Below, one piece after another: positions 13,501 through 45,035 of a stretch of 64,000 nt of DNA. The translations under genes were made by a program, and so were the position numbers. Each line of letters begins with the position of its first letter. Position 1 is the first letter of the stretch. Source of the DNA: Theristus sp. LFF4_11 (lineage: Eukaryota; Nematoda; Chromadorea; Monhysterida; Xyalidae); assembly GCA_030248135.1 (NCBI GenBank), contig JASANC010002890.1:62001-126000 (forward strand), given 5' to 3'. Below the pieces are notes generated by a model. That model searched no databases and had not been told where the DNA came from. It saw only the letters and a list, made by a program, of their open reading frames with translations.

Positions 13501-14348
13501 TCTTGTTGCGATTGTTGTTGATCATCCAGCGACGCAAACGGTGGCACCGCCATGACGTTCAGCTGAAAAGAGTTGGCCGAAATGCAGACAAAAGAGCACC
13601 TGCAGACAGTTTTCGGTCCATGGAACATGACAGACAATTTTTGTGCTGAAAACCATAAACAACAGTGTTCCTCCAACCATGGCAGTTGCCTCAATTGCGG
13701 TGGGTGGCACGCCCTCGGTCTTTTGGCACTCGACACAAATCCAGAAGGACTGAAAACGAAAAGTGCAATACAACTAAATACAAACCTAAATACCTTCCAT
13801 AAAATGCATCCAAAAACAACGCAAACGTTATTTTTTAATGAATAACAATTCCGATGTTAAAAAAGACAGCCCACAGCGAGCAGAAGCAAAATAAAATGTC
13901 CATCCGTTCACAGTCCCAGTCAGTCAGATAGAAAACTCACTTCCGGATCAACAGGGCGCTGGCGTTTCAAATCAATAATTTTCTCAATTATACTTTTCTT
14001 ATTACCGGAGCCACCACCACTGGCACTGACATTCTCTTCAGCGCCGCCAGTTTTCTTTTCGCTCGACACGTCTGCTGCAGAGGCAGCGCCCGACTCTGAA
14101 AAACATGGGGGAAAATTTTGTTCGTTTGAACAAAAATTATCATAAATCTCATCGCATAAAAAAACTTCTGATTTCTTCAGAATCAGAAAGTGACAAAAAT
14201 CCGAAAACAATCAAGCTGAGCGGAACCAAACAAAATAAAACTCACCATTGTCTATTTTCGTGGATCGATCACAAAACAGACATGTCAAAACGTTCCGACG
14301 AACGTCCGTTTCCTTGTTCTTAATCGCCGCAAGACTTTCCGTTGTCAT
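3975..14348 (-). CDS. FAM193A: FAM193-family protein, complete gene of about 26 exons
   Basis: This is the FAM193 family, conserved in animals; molecular function is poorly defined. The start is ATG at 14348 (MTTESLAAIKNKETDV); the stop TAA is at 3975-3977. Family blocks in order: Cys-rich CACQACIERR; WVQLRHFIRQMYRD and HQLYQRLESQGREHVMEMKV; the ITWKVINHHLFDSIVYQD block; a Cys/His cluster CQRCQQRHCPCDECT; an acidic Ser/Glu tract; basic RERLRQKLKRK; a Lys/Gln-rich coiled coil; and the C-terminal domain MFKQ/FVLETQPRENRPKV/KLNLANFV. Exon borders read by eye: 14246-14348, 13941-14095, 13678-13749, 13441-13562, 12994-13158, 12710-12843, 12381-12460, 11935-12059, 11396-11617, 11152-11248, 10887-11002, 10536-10752, 9781-10020, about 9280-9435, 8895-9110, 8374-8637, 7894-8097, 7426-7599, 6995-7139, 6443-6570, 6116-6179, about 5787-5890, 5334-5474, 4864-5178, 4339-4529 and 3975-4089. 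Confidence 0.87.
4864..5178 (-). CDS. FAM193A: FAM193 basic/Gln-rich coiled-coil exon
   Basis: This 105-codon exon begins VDELLAYIEGN after GAATTCAG and ends GTGDAK before GTGATG, in phase 0 at both ends. It encodes a strongly basic KQRQKQKKLEQ segment and an uninterrupted Gln run of eight, typical of the Lys-rich coiled coil found before the C-terminal domain in this family. The plus-strand Leu-rich open frame over the same bases is the shadow of this exon. Confidence 0.75.
8823..8870 (+). repeat. CCAATCAG-type dispersed short repeat, best-preserved copy
   Basis: The copy lies in a FAM193 intron. Its core order is ATGCATCACGTG, TGCACC, AACCAATCAG, CGAATTGCA. Three other copies in the window keep the same order of blocks, so it is a repeat family and not only a shared octamer. 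Confidence 0.6.
10203..10560. repeat. Local tandem duplication covering a FAM193 exon end and its donor
   Basis: The segment at about 10384-10560 and that at about 10203-10375 share, in the same order, a GATGC..AG.TAGTC block, AAAAGCAA.TCTAG, CATT..ATTGCGTTGCC, and CACCTCAGC.GCAGTGAC followed by CGTTCTC. The last block is the end of a FAM193 exon (minus strand VTAAE then GTGTGT). The copy retains VTAAE followed by GTGGGC, so it preserves a possible donor. Identity is partial. Confidence 0.6.
10536..10752 (-). CDS. FAM193A: FAM193 Cys/His cluster exon
   Basis: The exon encodes CQRCQQRHCPCDECTISHVITCG, a compact Cys/His array that probably binds zinc and is a FAM193 hallmark. The acceptor is TTTTGCAG at 10753-10760 and the donor GAG|GTGTGT at 10530-10536. 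The end of this exon has a degenerate duplicate about 185 bp downstream in the intron. Confidence 0.8.
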
Positions 14349-14837
14349 TTTTGTCGTCACCTCTTCAGTCGTCGTCGTTTTCAATTTTCACAAATCACAA
14401 TTCTAGAAAAAGAAACAACGGCCAAAAAAGTGCAAACAACAAAAAAAATCAATCAATCAATCAATCAAGTTTATTTGTAAGCCTCACGGCCAGTTCACAT
14501 CAACACATTCACAAAACTTCCATCATGCAAAACAAACACAATTGATGTCACAAAAAAACCTAAAGAAACACAAGATTATTGATGAAATTGGTGAATGCAT
14601 GAATGAAAGCAAGCAAAAAGTCGATGCAAACGAATGGGCAGATGACTGCCCGGGTATTCACACAAAGAAACAAAATCCACAAAATAAAACCAACCGTCGA
14701 CCGACAGTCAGAAACAATGAATGTTAAAAAAAAACGCGCAAACACAAAACACAAAAAAACAATCACCACTTGCGTTATTTTACACATTAAAATTAAAATG
14801 GGAGCAAGATAAAAGACAATTTTTCAAGCAGGACAGA

Positions 14838-15114
14838 AAGAGAGTTCGAAAAAAGCGAAAATCCCAATTTTTTTTAAATGAAAAAAATTAATTTTCAAAT
14901 AATTTAAAAAAATTCCAAAATGGCGAAGGAAAATCTGATGATCGACAAAAATAGGTGCACTCGAACCGCGCTGACGCGCTGAGTTCGAATATTGCACTCT
15001 TAGAGCTAAATTTGGCATTGTTTTGGCCCTTAAAACTGGCAAAAACTTTCATTAAGCCGAAAAAAAACTTCTCAGGTAGAGATGGATTCGAAATTTTTTG
15101 GGGGGGGGGCGGCC
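14838..15114 (+). repeat. Repeat family F, copy 1, interrupted by a MITE
   Basis: This stretch shares long blocks with 59887-60100: GCGAAAATCCCAATTTTTTT, a GCC/GGCG..GGAAAATC block, TCGACAAAAATAGGTGCA, TCGAACCGCGCTGACGCGCT and AAAACTTTCAT. It ends in a run of G and GGCGGCC, exactly where the MITE at 15115 inserted. Sequence resuming at 15855 (GGGCGGCCTCCCCCCTAG) is probably its remainder. Confidence 0.65.
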
Positions 15115-15854
15115 TAGGGTTGTTAAAAAAAACAAAAATCGTCATTTTTGTTTTTTTTTTAAAAAAAAAAATTTTTTTTTTAAAAAAAAAATTTCAAAAA
15201 TCAAAGTTGTGCTAAATCAATCAGGGAGTCCGAAGAACCACATATGATATGCATGCGCCTCCCGAATGACTCCCGTATGGCGGAACTTTGCAGATTTTGT
15301 TTTGGTGACCTCAATTACCCCTTTTCCAAACCGTCACCATGCCTCTTCTTGTGTTTTGACCTCCAAAACGTCACTAATTGTCCCCAGCTAAGCTAATGCT
15401 AAAGTGAAGACAAACATACCGCCTTGAAATTCGATCAATTCTTCTGATGGTGTCGCGACGACACGACACGAAGCAGCAACCAGACAACGTAGCGCTTGCA
15501 AACGGAGCAGCGAGCACAATCGGACGCTCTGCGAGGCGAATCGTCACCTTATCTGCATCGGAAATGGTAGGCTAAGCTTTGGGACGCTCAAAAACTTCAT
15601 CGCAGATGTTGTCGAAGCCTAAAATCAGTCGGTAAAACGGCCCAAAATCGACTGCTAAAGGTTTTACGAGGTATGATCAAAGAAAATTTTTGTTGAACTT
15701 TCGAAAAATTGTGCCAAAATTGAGGTTTTCAGAGCATATTAGAGGAAAATTTTTCGAATTTTTTTTTTTAAAAAAAAAAATCGGCATTTTTGTTTTTTTT
15801 TTAATCACTTTTTTTTTTAAAAAAAAAAATTTTCATTTTTGTTTAACAACCCTA
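15115..15854 (+). mobile_element. hAT-like MITE, family A copy 1
   Basis: The 740-bp element begins TAGGGTTGTTAAAAAA and ends GTTTAACAACCCTA, giving terminal inverted repeats. It is flanked on both sides by GGGCGGCC, a perfect 8-bp target-site duplication. 8-bp duplications and YAGGG ends are characteristic of hAT transposons. The interior has no credible transposase; long A and T runs near both ends give many spurious Lys/Phe frames. A second copy with the same orientation and high identity is at 38994-39715. Confidence 0.88.
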
Positions 15855-16107
15855 GGGCGGCCTCCCCCCTAGAACAACTATGATTCCCATTCCGTCAGTA
15901 CCGAAGATGAGGGGGAGGAGGGGAGGGTGCGACTCAGGCCCGAAACAATCGACTCATCCATTGCTTATAAATGATACTCCACTTTGATCTTTCAGATTGA
16001 TTGCTGAACATTAATTCAAGTCAAACTTAATTAAATTAAATTAATTAAACTTAAATTCAAGTTAATTCCGATCATCAATTTCAATTCAACTTTGTTAACT
16101 CGTGACA

Positions 16108-16230
16108 ATGTCACACAATCGCGGTCGGGGCAGCACAAGGGGACGCGGCCGTGGCGGCCGACACGTTCAAAAACCGAATCTGGATCGTGGTACATTAATC
16201 AACAGTACAGCCAATCAACAACTCCCAGTG
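16108..16230 (+). CDS. Possible orphan first exon of an RGG-rich protein
   Basis: An ATG at 16108 opens 41 codons, beginning MSHNRGRGSTRGRGRGGRH, that end at GTG|GTATGT, a good donor in phase 0. RG/RGG-rich starts are typical of RNA-binding and Piwi/Argonaute-type proteins, but nothing here identifies a family. I found no convincing downstream exon before the NCAPD2 3' end at 17591, so this may be a retained fragment, a very short gene or chance. Confidence 0.35.
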
Positions 16231-17590
16231 GTATGTAGCAATCGATGAAGCTTCACCAGTAAACCACATACGGTGCGCACCACAAATTAACTCCCAAACT
16301 TTGCGAAAGGTGATTTTCCATCGCGATCGCGTATTCTCCATCAAGGTGGGATTAGTTGCAGACTAGGAGTTGTCTTTCACAAAAATGCCAAGATAATTCC
16401 CAATCGTATGTGCAATGGACAAAGAACGAACAGAATAGCACGAACAAATTGATCAGTTTAAAGAACACGATTAATTTGATAAACAATTGGCTTTCTGAAC
16501 GTCTTTTTTCTTTCATTTCGCGCGCTCCTTGCATCCTGAAAAAAGGCTGCCATGTTTACTCGGCCATTCTGTACTAGTCTTGTTTCCGATGACTTCCACG
16601 GTTCGGTCGATTTTCTGATGTTTTACAAATTTTATTACTTTTGTTTGATCCCAGCAGTGGGTTCTCAAGAAACAATATCATAATAATGCCACAGGTCAAC
16701 TGTGTAAACAAATAGACGGAAAACCAAGACCAAAGTTATATAGAAAAGATCACCGTTTTCAGGTTAAGCAGACCACACGTTCGCAATCCACAGATCAATC
16801 AGTAAATCAATCAATCATTGGCTTGGATTCGTCGTATAAACTTGAAAAATACAAATTCTAGTAAAAAGTAAAACGATAATACAATTGCGCTAGCTAGCAC
16901 TGATCAGTTGACCAGCCAGAACGTGTGCATAAGTGAGTGTAGCACCGACTGTCACAAAGTGAATGAATATACCAGTTCTGAATAAGCAAAAAATGAGTGC
17001 AACCTTGAGTTCGACCACAACCAACACGATACAAAGACAAAACGACAACTAATTATAAAAAAACTTTTATTCCAACTCGTTACGATCAGGAATTTTTCAC
17101 ATGTTACTAACGATAATGCACAGGATAGTTGCACAGAATGATGCTGACAAAACGAATAAAAACTAGTATGGATGGACAAACGAAAACTCAAATACCCAAA
17201 GGTCAAATCATCTCTGACTGCGTCATATTGGCGAAATGCTCGCAAAAAACGGTATCAGCCAGCCTGAGTCGCGATAAGTAAAAAGTAAAAACAAAAGACT
17301 GCAAATGAAGTAAATGCAACTGGACAAGAAGATATGATGACCGGAAAGAGACAAAAATAAACGAAAATATTCACAGAATCATTCAGTTCAACTTCGTATC
17401 AAACGACTGATCTTCACATTCAATAGTCAAAGACTGTTAGTAACGCCCGGAAAGGTCGCAACAATAACAAACCCCAGATCTTCAATGAGAATACGCAAAC
17501 AGAACAAGATAATAAGAAAAACAAGTCACAGACAACACAACAATACCACAAAACAACCAAATGGAGACTCGTCCAACATTAAAGCCGCAG
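16231..17590. other. Gap between the RGG exon and the NCAPD2 3' end
   Basis: This A/T-rich stretch contains no reading frame with splice signals and no transposon ends that I recognise. It should hold the NCAPD2 3' untranslated region and polyadenylation signal. Confidence 0.5.
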
Positions 17591-38863
<21,273 letters not shown>

Positions 38864-38993
38864 CGTTACGTTACGTTGCGTTTTCGTTTGCCGTTTCAAC
38901 GCTAACTGAACTGCTCTCCTCGGCTCGGCTCGGCCGCCTTTCCTTTTGCAGAATTGCAGGCAGATTCAAATTTTCACACCCACGGGCCACACG

Positions 38994-39715
38994 TAGGGTT
39001 GTTAAAAAAACAAAAATCGTCATTTTTGTTTTTTTTTTTTTTAATTTTTTTTTTTTTAAATTTCAAAAATCAAAGTTGTGCTAAATCAATCAGGGAGTCC
39101 GAAGAACCACATATGATATGCAAGCGCCTCCCGAATGACTCCCATATGACGGAACTTTGCAGATTTTGTTTTGGTGACCTCAATTACCCCTTTTCCAAAC
39201 CGTCACCATGCCTCTTCTTGTGTTTTGACCTCTAAAACGTCACTAATTGTCCCCAGCTAAGCTAATGCTGAAGTGAAGACAAACATACCGCCTTGAAATT
39301 CGATCAATTCTTCTGATGGTGTCGCGACGACACGACACGAAGCAGCAACCAGACAACGTAGTGCTTGCAAACAGAGCAGCGAGCACAACCGGACGCTTTG
39401 CGAGGCGAATCGTCACCTTATCTGCATCGGAAATGGTAGGCTAAGCTTTGGGACGCTCAAAAACTTCATCGCAGATGTTGTCGAAGCGTAAAATCAGTCG
39501 GTAAAACGGTCCAAAATCGACTGCTAAAGGTTTTACGAGGTATAATCAAAGAAAATTTTTGTTGAACTTTCGAAAAATTGTGCCAAAATTGAGGTTTTCA
39601 GAGCATATTAGAGGAAAATTTTTCGAATTTTTAAAAAAAAAAAATCGGCATTTTTGTTTTTTTTTTAATCACTTTTTTTTTTAAAAAAAATTTTCATTTT
39701 TGTTTAACAACCCTA
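38994..39715 (+). mobile_element. hAT-like MITE, family A copy 2, 130 bp upstream of the NCAPD2 start codon
   Basis: The 722-bp element starts TAGGGTTGTTAAAAAA and ends TTTAACAACCCTA, flanked on each side by GCCACACG, a perfect 8-bp duplication. It is nearly identical to 15115-15854, mainly differing in the lengths of A/T runs. Its position puts it within the NCAPD2 5' leader or core promoter. Confidence 0.9.
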
Positions 39716-39774
39716 GCCACACGACACGACGACGCAAGCAAGCAAACGAACGACGGAGCTAAAAAATGTTTTAT

Positions 39775-40115
39775 TTTTCCTGATAATCGTCGTAGCGGTC
39801 GTTACCGAAACCGAACAGAGGGCCTGAAATGTTTTGGACAAAAAATCAAGAGAAATCACGGTTTTTTGATGAATTGGACAACAAAAGCTAATCTTTATAC
39901 GCGCGCGAAAAATGGGCTAACTTTTATTGGATAATAATCTGACTTTTATGATCATGAGGACAATCGTGAATTTGGTTTTGCATGCAATTTCTTCAATTCT
40001 TTTCAATTCATATTCCCGCCTCCCTCCCCCGCCTCCCGCGCGCACGGCTTTTTTAGGTGCGTTGTGCGGGCAGCGCAGGGCGATCCGGCGATTGGTGCCT
40101 TGCATCAATGAAATC
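39775..40115 (-). CDS. Possible small two-exon gene
   Basis: On the minus strand an ATG at about 40105 opens MQGTNRRIALRCPHNAPKK, then a Gly run, RREYELKRIEEIACKTK and a short hydrophobic FTIVLMIIKV. A donor AAAA|GTTAGC at about 39920 joins in frame to CATTTCAG at 39823, giving SPLFGFGNDRYDDYQEK and a stop at 39775. The tail looks like genuine coding sequence. I do not recognise the family; a small single-pass membrane protein is one possibility. The MITE lies just downstream. Confidence 0.4.
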
Positions 40116-40314
40116 ACTTACTATACAACGTGTGTATGAATAATGAATCCAAAAATCACCGAAATGTGCAAAAAAATCACCGCAAAAAGTTTCTGCAATT
40201 GCAAAAGAATTCACATGCGACTGCTAAACGAAACGAAGTTGAAATAATTTTAATTTTTTTTCACAGCAGTCCACGCAGCGGTGTCTTTCGTTATTACCAT
40301 TCACAACGCCACAG

Positions 40315-40542
40315 CCAATCAATGGATGACACACGACATAAGCACATCACGAGTGAATCGATTCGATCACCAATCATTGAGACCCCCGTATTTTTTGATT
40401 GATGCTCCACGCGTTTGTTTCGAAGCGCAACGCATAAAGCAACAGTTCCACCAATCACATGTTTTGCAGCTCACCATTTTTGATACCAAAAAGTTATCAT
40501 TGTTCCCTCCAGTCGTTCCAGAACTGCATAGAAGACCAATCA
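40315..40542 (+). promoter_or_regulatory. Cluster of four CCAATCA boxes upstream of the kinase gene
   Basis: CCAATCA occurs at 40315-40321, 40370-40376, 40451-40457 and 40536-40542, all in the same orientation, spaced 55-85 bp. CCAAT is the NF-Y recognition core and often appears in arrays at vertebrate and invertebrate promoters. The assignment is from motif and position only. Confidence 0.4.
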
Positions 40543-40840
40543 CCAGATTTTTTCATCATCCTTACACAAAAAGATTGTAAAACACATTCTTTAACCAGCT
40601 ACACGTCCCACTGCGAATGCAAACAGTAGAATAGCGCCCAGCGCCTTCAACCCACTTCAGATCTTGACTCCACCCAATTTCTAATTCATTTGAGAGAATG
40701 CGGCGAATCTAGGATAACAGATAAAATTTTGAAAATCCCCAAACCAACTATTCCAATAGAGAATACTTCATTCATTCTCGAGTTTGCAGCTAAATAATTA
40801 AAGTACAAAGAGTCGCTTTTTGGTGAATCCGTTCGATCCA

Positions 40841-40915
40841 ATGAACTGTGAGTATTATTGCTGTCGTCAGCTGCTGCAGAACTCCGCCGATAACGATAAT
40901 CGCAGTTTTCAATCG

Positions 40916-40954
<39 letters not shown>

Positions 40955-43900
40955 AACAACCACAACAACCACAACAACAACAGCAACAACAACAACTCAG
41001 GCGAACACAACACCACCACGAACACTGCCGCCGCCCACAACAACAACACTGCCGTAAACACAACTACAACAACTCCAATCACCATGAGTCCGCCGTCGCG
41101 GCCGAAGCTGAAATCAACCAATGAGCCGCGAGTGACCGGCAACCTGTATACTCGGCGCAAGGTGGTTGGTGCCTGCCATACATTATGTCATGTTTGGTGT
41201 TGTGCCACTAACTCACTAAGAGCAGCAAGGCGCATTTAGGTTCTTTTTCGAATCCGCGCAACCATCATACCTGATTCTCAAGAGAGGAGAAACTCTCATG
41301 GAAAAACAAAAAGCTTAAAAGCATCTTTTGAGTTTCTTGGTTCGCGTGGCGAATGATAAAATTGTGTGAAACTATTTCTTTCTCAGCAGGTCGTGTTGAA
41401 AGTGGCCGGCTGCAACAAAGAAAACAAAAGTTCAACCGTCACTGATGCGTCAAGTAATCGACATCATCCAACGTTAGTATTTTGCTGCATTCCGTGGATT
41501 GGATATGGTGATGTTTAAGCCAGACTTTGCTGCGTGTTTTGTTTAGTTAAGGTGGCTTTCGCAAAAATGCATGATGATCCTTTCTGATGATTTGTGCAGA
41601 AAATTCTGATTTTTTTGAAAACTGCGACAAACCAATAGTGAATGCATGCATTATTCTTCAGCGAGTCACTGTGCAAACAGCAGCACCAGCACAGTCATCG
41701 GCACAAAACCAGCATCAAGAAAACGCTCTGCAATCAGGTAAAATCGAAAAATTTGAAAACATTTTGAGGAAAATTATCAGACGACTTCACTCATAAAACT
41801 GGAACACGTGAAAATGAGAAAAAATTGTTCGATATGTTCCAGTGATGTAATTCAGTTTAAACCTGTCAGTGTTTCGTACAATACGAGCATTATTAGAAGA
41901 ATCCGAAGAACGAATGTATGACGCTTGGTTGAAACGCAAACACGCGTTTCGCGAGAGCTCTTTATTCTGCATAAAAACTGACAGGTTGAAACAATCATTC
42001 ATTATATTAACAGCAATGCAAGTGCAAGTTGTCAAAAAAGGCAACGTTACTGCAGAGCACCCTTGGCGCCCCTGCGAGTGCACCACAGAGCACCCTCGGC
42101 ACACCCGCTAGTTCCCCGCAGAGCAAGGCGCCACCGCAGTCCGACGCTCTGACGGTCCTCCAACCGCAGATTTCAACATCCAGCACCTCCGACGAGCAGA
42201 TTTTCGCGCGTTTCGGCTATCGAATGCTGAAGGGACAACTGGGCACCGGTCGCTACTGCCGCGTTCGCCTCGCGCACGACACGCGCACTGCGTACGCCGA
42301 TGGTGACCCGCGTGCACTGGTCGGTCGCAGTGCCGTGGTCACTGGTTTTCGAAACTGTAAAGCAAGATATTAGGTCGCCATGAATGACGCACCAATCAGT
42401 GCGAGCACAACATTCTAATCAGCTGATTGCCTTGTATGATTTGCAGTTTGACTGCACGCACGCAACCTTTCTATCCAAAGGATGACTTGTTTTCGTTGAA
42501 TGCAGGTTGCGATCAAGGTGATCGACACGACCAAAGTGTCAAACGAATTCAATACGAAATTCCTGCCGCGAGAGATCGGCGTCTGGTCGTCGTTGCAGCA
42601 TCCAAATCTCGTTCGCATGCTCGCTTCATTCAACGTTGGTGTGAGAAAAATTTTGAAAAAGCTTGTGTTGGTTTGGTTTCTAGTGTCCATTGAACCTTAC
42701 AACAAAGAAACGTATGCAGACCCCCAGTGCAAACGAGTTGTTTGTGTTTTAGGCAAAAAAAACTACAGATGTGTGCAATAAATAAACGCCAAAAAGTATG
42801 CAATTGTCCTTCACAATCTGAATAAAAGTAAATTTTTAGCTGAAACACTTTCAGCAATAGAAAAAGTTTGTTGTGTCAACCAACACTGCGAACATTTCAC
42901 CCCGAAGCGGTCCAACGTTTACAGCCCAACAAACATTACACTTTCGAATTTGCCCTTGATGATCAGGCGTTTTGTGTGTGTGATAGTTTCTAATGGACAT
43001 GCCATATATGCCACTGGTTGCACAGTACAACCGTCTGACGTGCCTCTCGATGGAGTACGTGGCGAACGGCGATCTGCTGAGCTACGTGCAGCACGAAGGC
43101 CCGCTGTCAGAGGCGCGCGTGCGCTGCTGGTTCTGGCAGCTCTGCGATGCGGTGCGCTACATGCACAAACTCTCGGTCAGAAGTCACAATTTCCGGAACT
43201 TACTTGTCTTCATTTTCTTTTGATTCGATGCGCTTTTAAGCTGATACACCAGAACTCCAAATTAGGGTCGCGCTGCAATGCGTGGTGCGCCAAAAAGCGT
43301 TCAGCTCAGAAATTGCGAATGTTCAAAAATTCGGTGCTCAGTAGCATGTGTCACTATGGAATTTTAAAAAAATGCTAAGTGGTTTTGTTTCACCTGCAGT
43401 GTTCACACGGAAGCGAAGCATGCCGTTTACTGAATTAATGCCGCTAACCGTGTCCCACGTGATTCCATTTTTTATTCAAGGTTGCACATCGCGATTTGAA
43501 GCTCGAGAACATTCTCATATCCGCCGACAACAACATGAAAATTGCCGATTTCGGCTTCTGCAGACAGGTCAGTCAGGCCAGGGCCAGGAACAGAATTAAA
43601 CCCAGACATTGTGCAACACGAAAACTTCACTATTTATTTTCTGAATGTTCTCTGAAAAAGTTTCTTTGCCAAACTCAGGCAGTGATCACGGACCTTTCGA
43701 CGACCTACTGCGGCAGTAAATCGTACTCCTGCCCTGAAATCCTCTCCGGGACGCCGTATGATGTGTTCAAAGTAAGCTTGCCGAATTTTTTACCGATTTT
43801 AGCAACCGATTTCAGTTGCCCGGTTTGCTTTTGGTACAATCAGGCGACCAGCGCAGGTCGGAATCAATTTTCGCTCACACAGGCAGACGTGTGGTCGCTG

Positions 43901-45035
43901 GGCGTTGTCGGTTTCATCATGATCACCAACAAAATGCCCTTCAACGAGCATGTTGAGCACAATCTGATGATTGTTGATGCACAACGAAAACGATCGTACC
44001 ATTTCAGTAGACGCCTGAAGATCTCGGACGAATTCAAAACAGTGGGATTATTTTTCCATAGACTTTACTGTGTCAGTTAAACAAGAAAACTGACATGCCA
44101 AAATTGTCAGCTGTCAACATTTTTTTTGGTCAGAGTGTCAGTGCCAACTTGAAAATGAGACTAATAAGGCATTTGAGCTGATTTGAACTGGACAACTGGG
44201 TGAAACGACAGTGAACATTTTGCCATTATCTCTGTGTACACACATGCACGCAATTGTTTGCCGTGTGTACGCAACTCGCTTTCTTGTGCTCATCACAGCT
44301 GTTGAACTGGATGATGACGTTCAGTCAGAGCGAGCGGCCAAGCCTTGACTTGGTGGTGCGCGACCCGTGGTGGCTGCACGACCTGTGGCAGGGCGCCGCG
44401 CACGGACGCAGCTCCTTCGTGCACTCCAACCACTCTGACGGCGTCAACTCGTGCACGTTCACCACGTCCGAAAATGTGAGACGTTGACGTTCTGCGATTG
44501 TTTTTTTCAATTTATTTGGAGTAGTTTTGCGAAAGTACAAAAAAAATGGGCTTCAGCTACAAAGTGAGCCACTAGAAAACCGGTTTATAACACACAAGGA
44601 TAATGTGTTCAGCGCGTCTAGTCTGATAACAAGTAGTCAATTCATTAGCCATTTTAATGCCGAAACATAGAAGTTGTTTTCAGTGACAGTGAGCTCAAAA
44701 AGTTTCAAAAAATAAATTCGTCGTGTTCATAACTGCATGTGGTTAACATAGAAGACCAACAATTTTTTTAAAGTTTTGTGCATCATTTACAGTTGGCCAG
44801 CTCAACGCAAGATCTTGATACGATGGACACATCAGCAGCTGACATTTCCTTGGTGTCCCCATCGCCAATGAAACATCATCAGCACTATCACCGCGCTTCC
44901 AGTCATCCGCCAATTGATTTTCAGGTTTTTGATTTGCAACACACCAGAAACATAGTGCTTCCAAAAATTTATACTTGCTTTAATGTTTTCAGCACAAGTT
45001 CAGACACAGAACACAAACGGTACATCTCAAACTAG
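40841..45035 (+). CDS. TSSK-like serine/threonine protein kinase, 11 exons
   Basis: A CAMK-group kinase nearest the testis-specific TSSK family. Exons: 40841-41161, 41390-41453, 41662-41737, 42058-42337, 42506-42640, 43026-43175, 43481-43567, 43679-43771, 43883-44041, 44299-44475 and 44793-45035; these sum to 595 codons and phases agree. Kinase motifs in order: LGTGRYCRVRLA (Gly loop), VAIKVID (ATP Lys), FLPREIGVWSSLQHPN, VAHRDLKLENIL (catalytic Asp), ADFGF (metal-binding Asp), TTYCGSKSYSCPEIL (activation loop) and ADVWSLGVVGFIMITNKMPFNE. All catalytic residues are present, so it should be active. The usual APE is CPE. The N-terminus is long, Asn/Thr-rich and probably disordered. Exons 2 and 3 rest on splice phase alone. 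The C-terminal end is uncertain, since further splice sites exist up to about 45300. Confidence 0.85.
40916..41000 (+). repeat. (AAC)n coding trinucleotide repeat in kinase exon 1
   Basis: AAC/CAA triplets encode an Asn-rich run broken by His and Ser codons in the N-terminal extension of the kinase. It continues into a Thr-rich low-complexity stretch before KLKSTNEPRVTGNLYTRRK. Length variation would change protein length without shifting frame. Confidence 0.8.
43481..43771 (+). CDS. Kinase exons 7-8: catalytic and activation loops
   Basis: Exon 7 (43481-43567) begins immediately at VAHRDLKLENILISADN, completing HKLS from the previous exon, and ends FGFCRQ before GTCAGT. Exon 8 (43679-43771) encodes AVITDLSTTYCGSKSYSCPE and ends VFK before GTAAGC. 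HRD and DFG Asp residues and the Cys-Gly-Ser activation-loop motif typical of TSSK are intact. Confidence 0.88.

Larger units (their letters stand above)
14349..16107. other. Intergenic region upstream of FAM193, mostly repeats
   Basis: This interval contains the FAM193 promoter side (A-rich, with a CAAT(CAAT)n run at about 14449-14466), repeat F copy 1 and MITE A copy 1. From 15870 to 16107 the DNA is A/T-rich with TTAATT-type inverted repeats. I found no coding exon. Confidence 0.6.
39716..40840. other. Region between NCAPD2/MITE and the kinase gene
   Basis: It contains the possible small minus-strand gene and, at 40315, 40370, 40451 and 40536, four CCAATCA boxes on the plus strand within about 230 bp. 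These lie about 300-530 bp upstream of the kinase ATG. No TATA box is obvious. The remaining sequence is A/T-rich. Confidence 0.5.

Noticed and set aside
15115..15215. Lys/Phe-rich frames in the MITE copies
   Set aside because: A/T runs near the transposon ends give open frames in several phases; no transposase motif is present.
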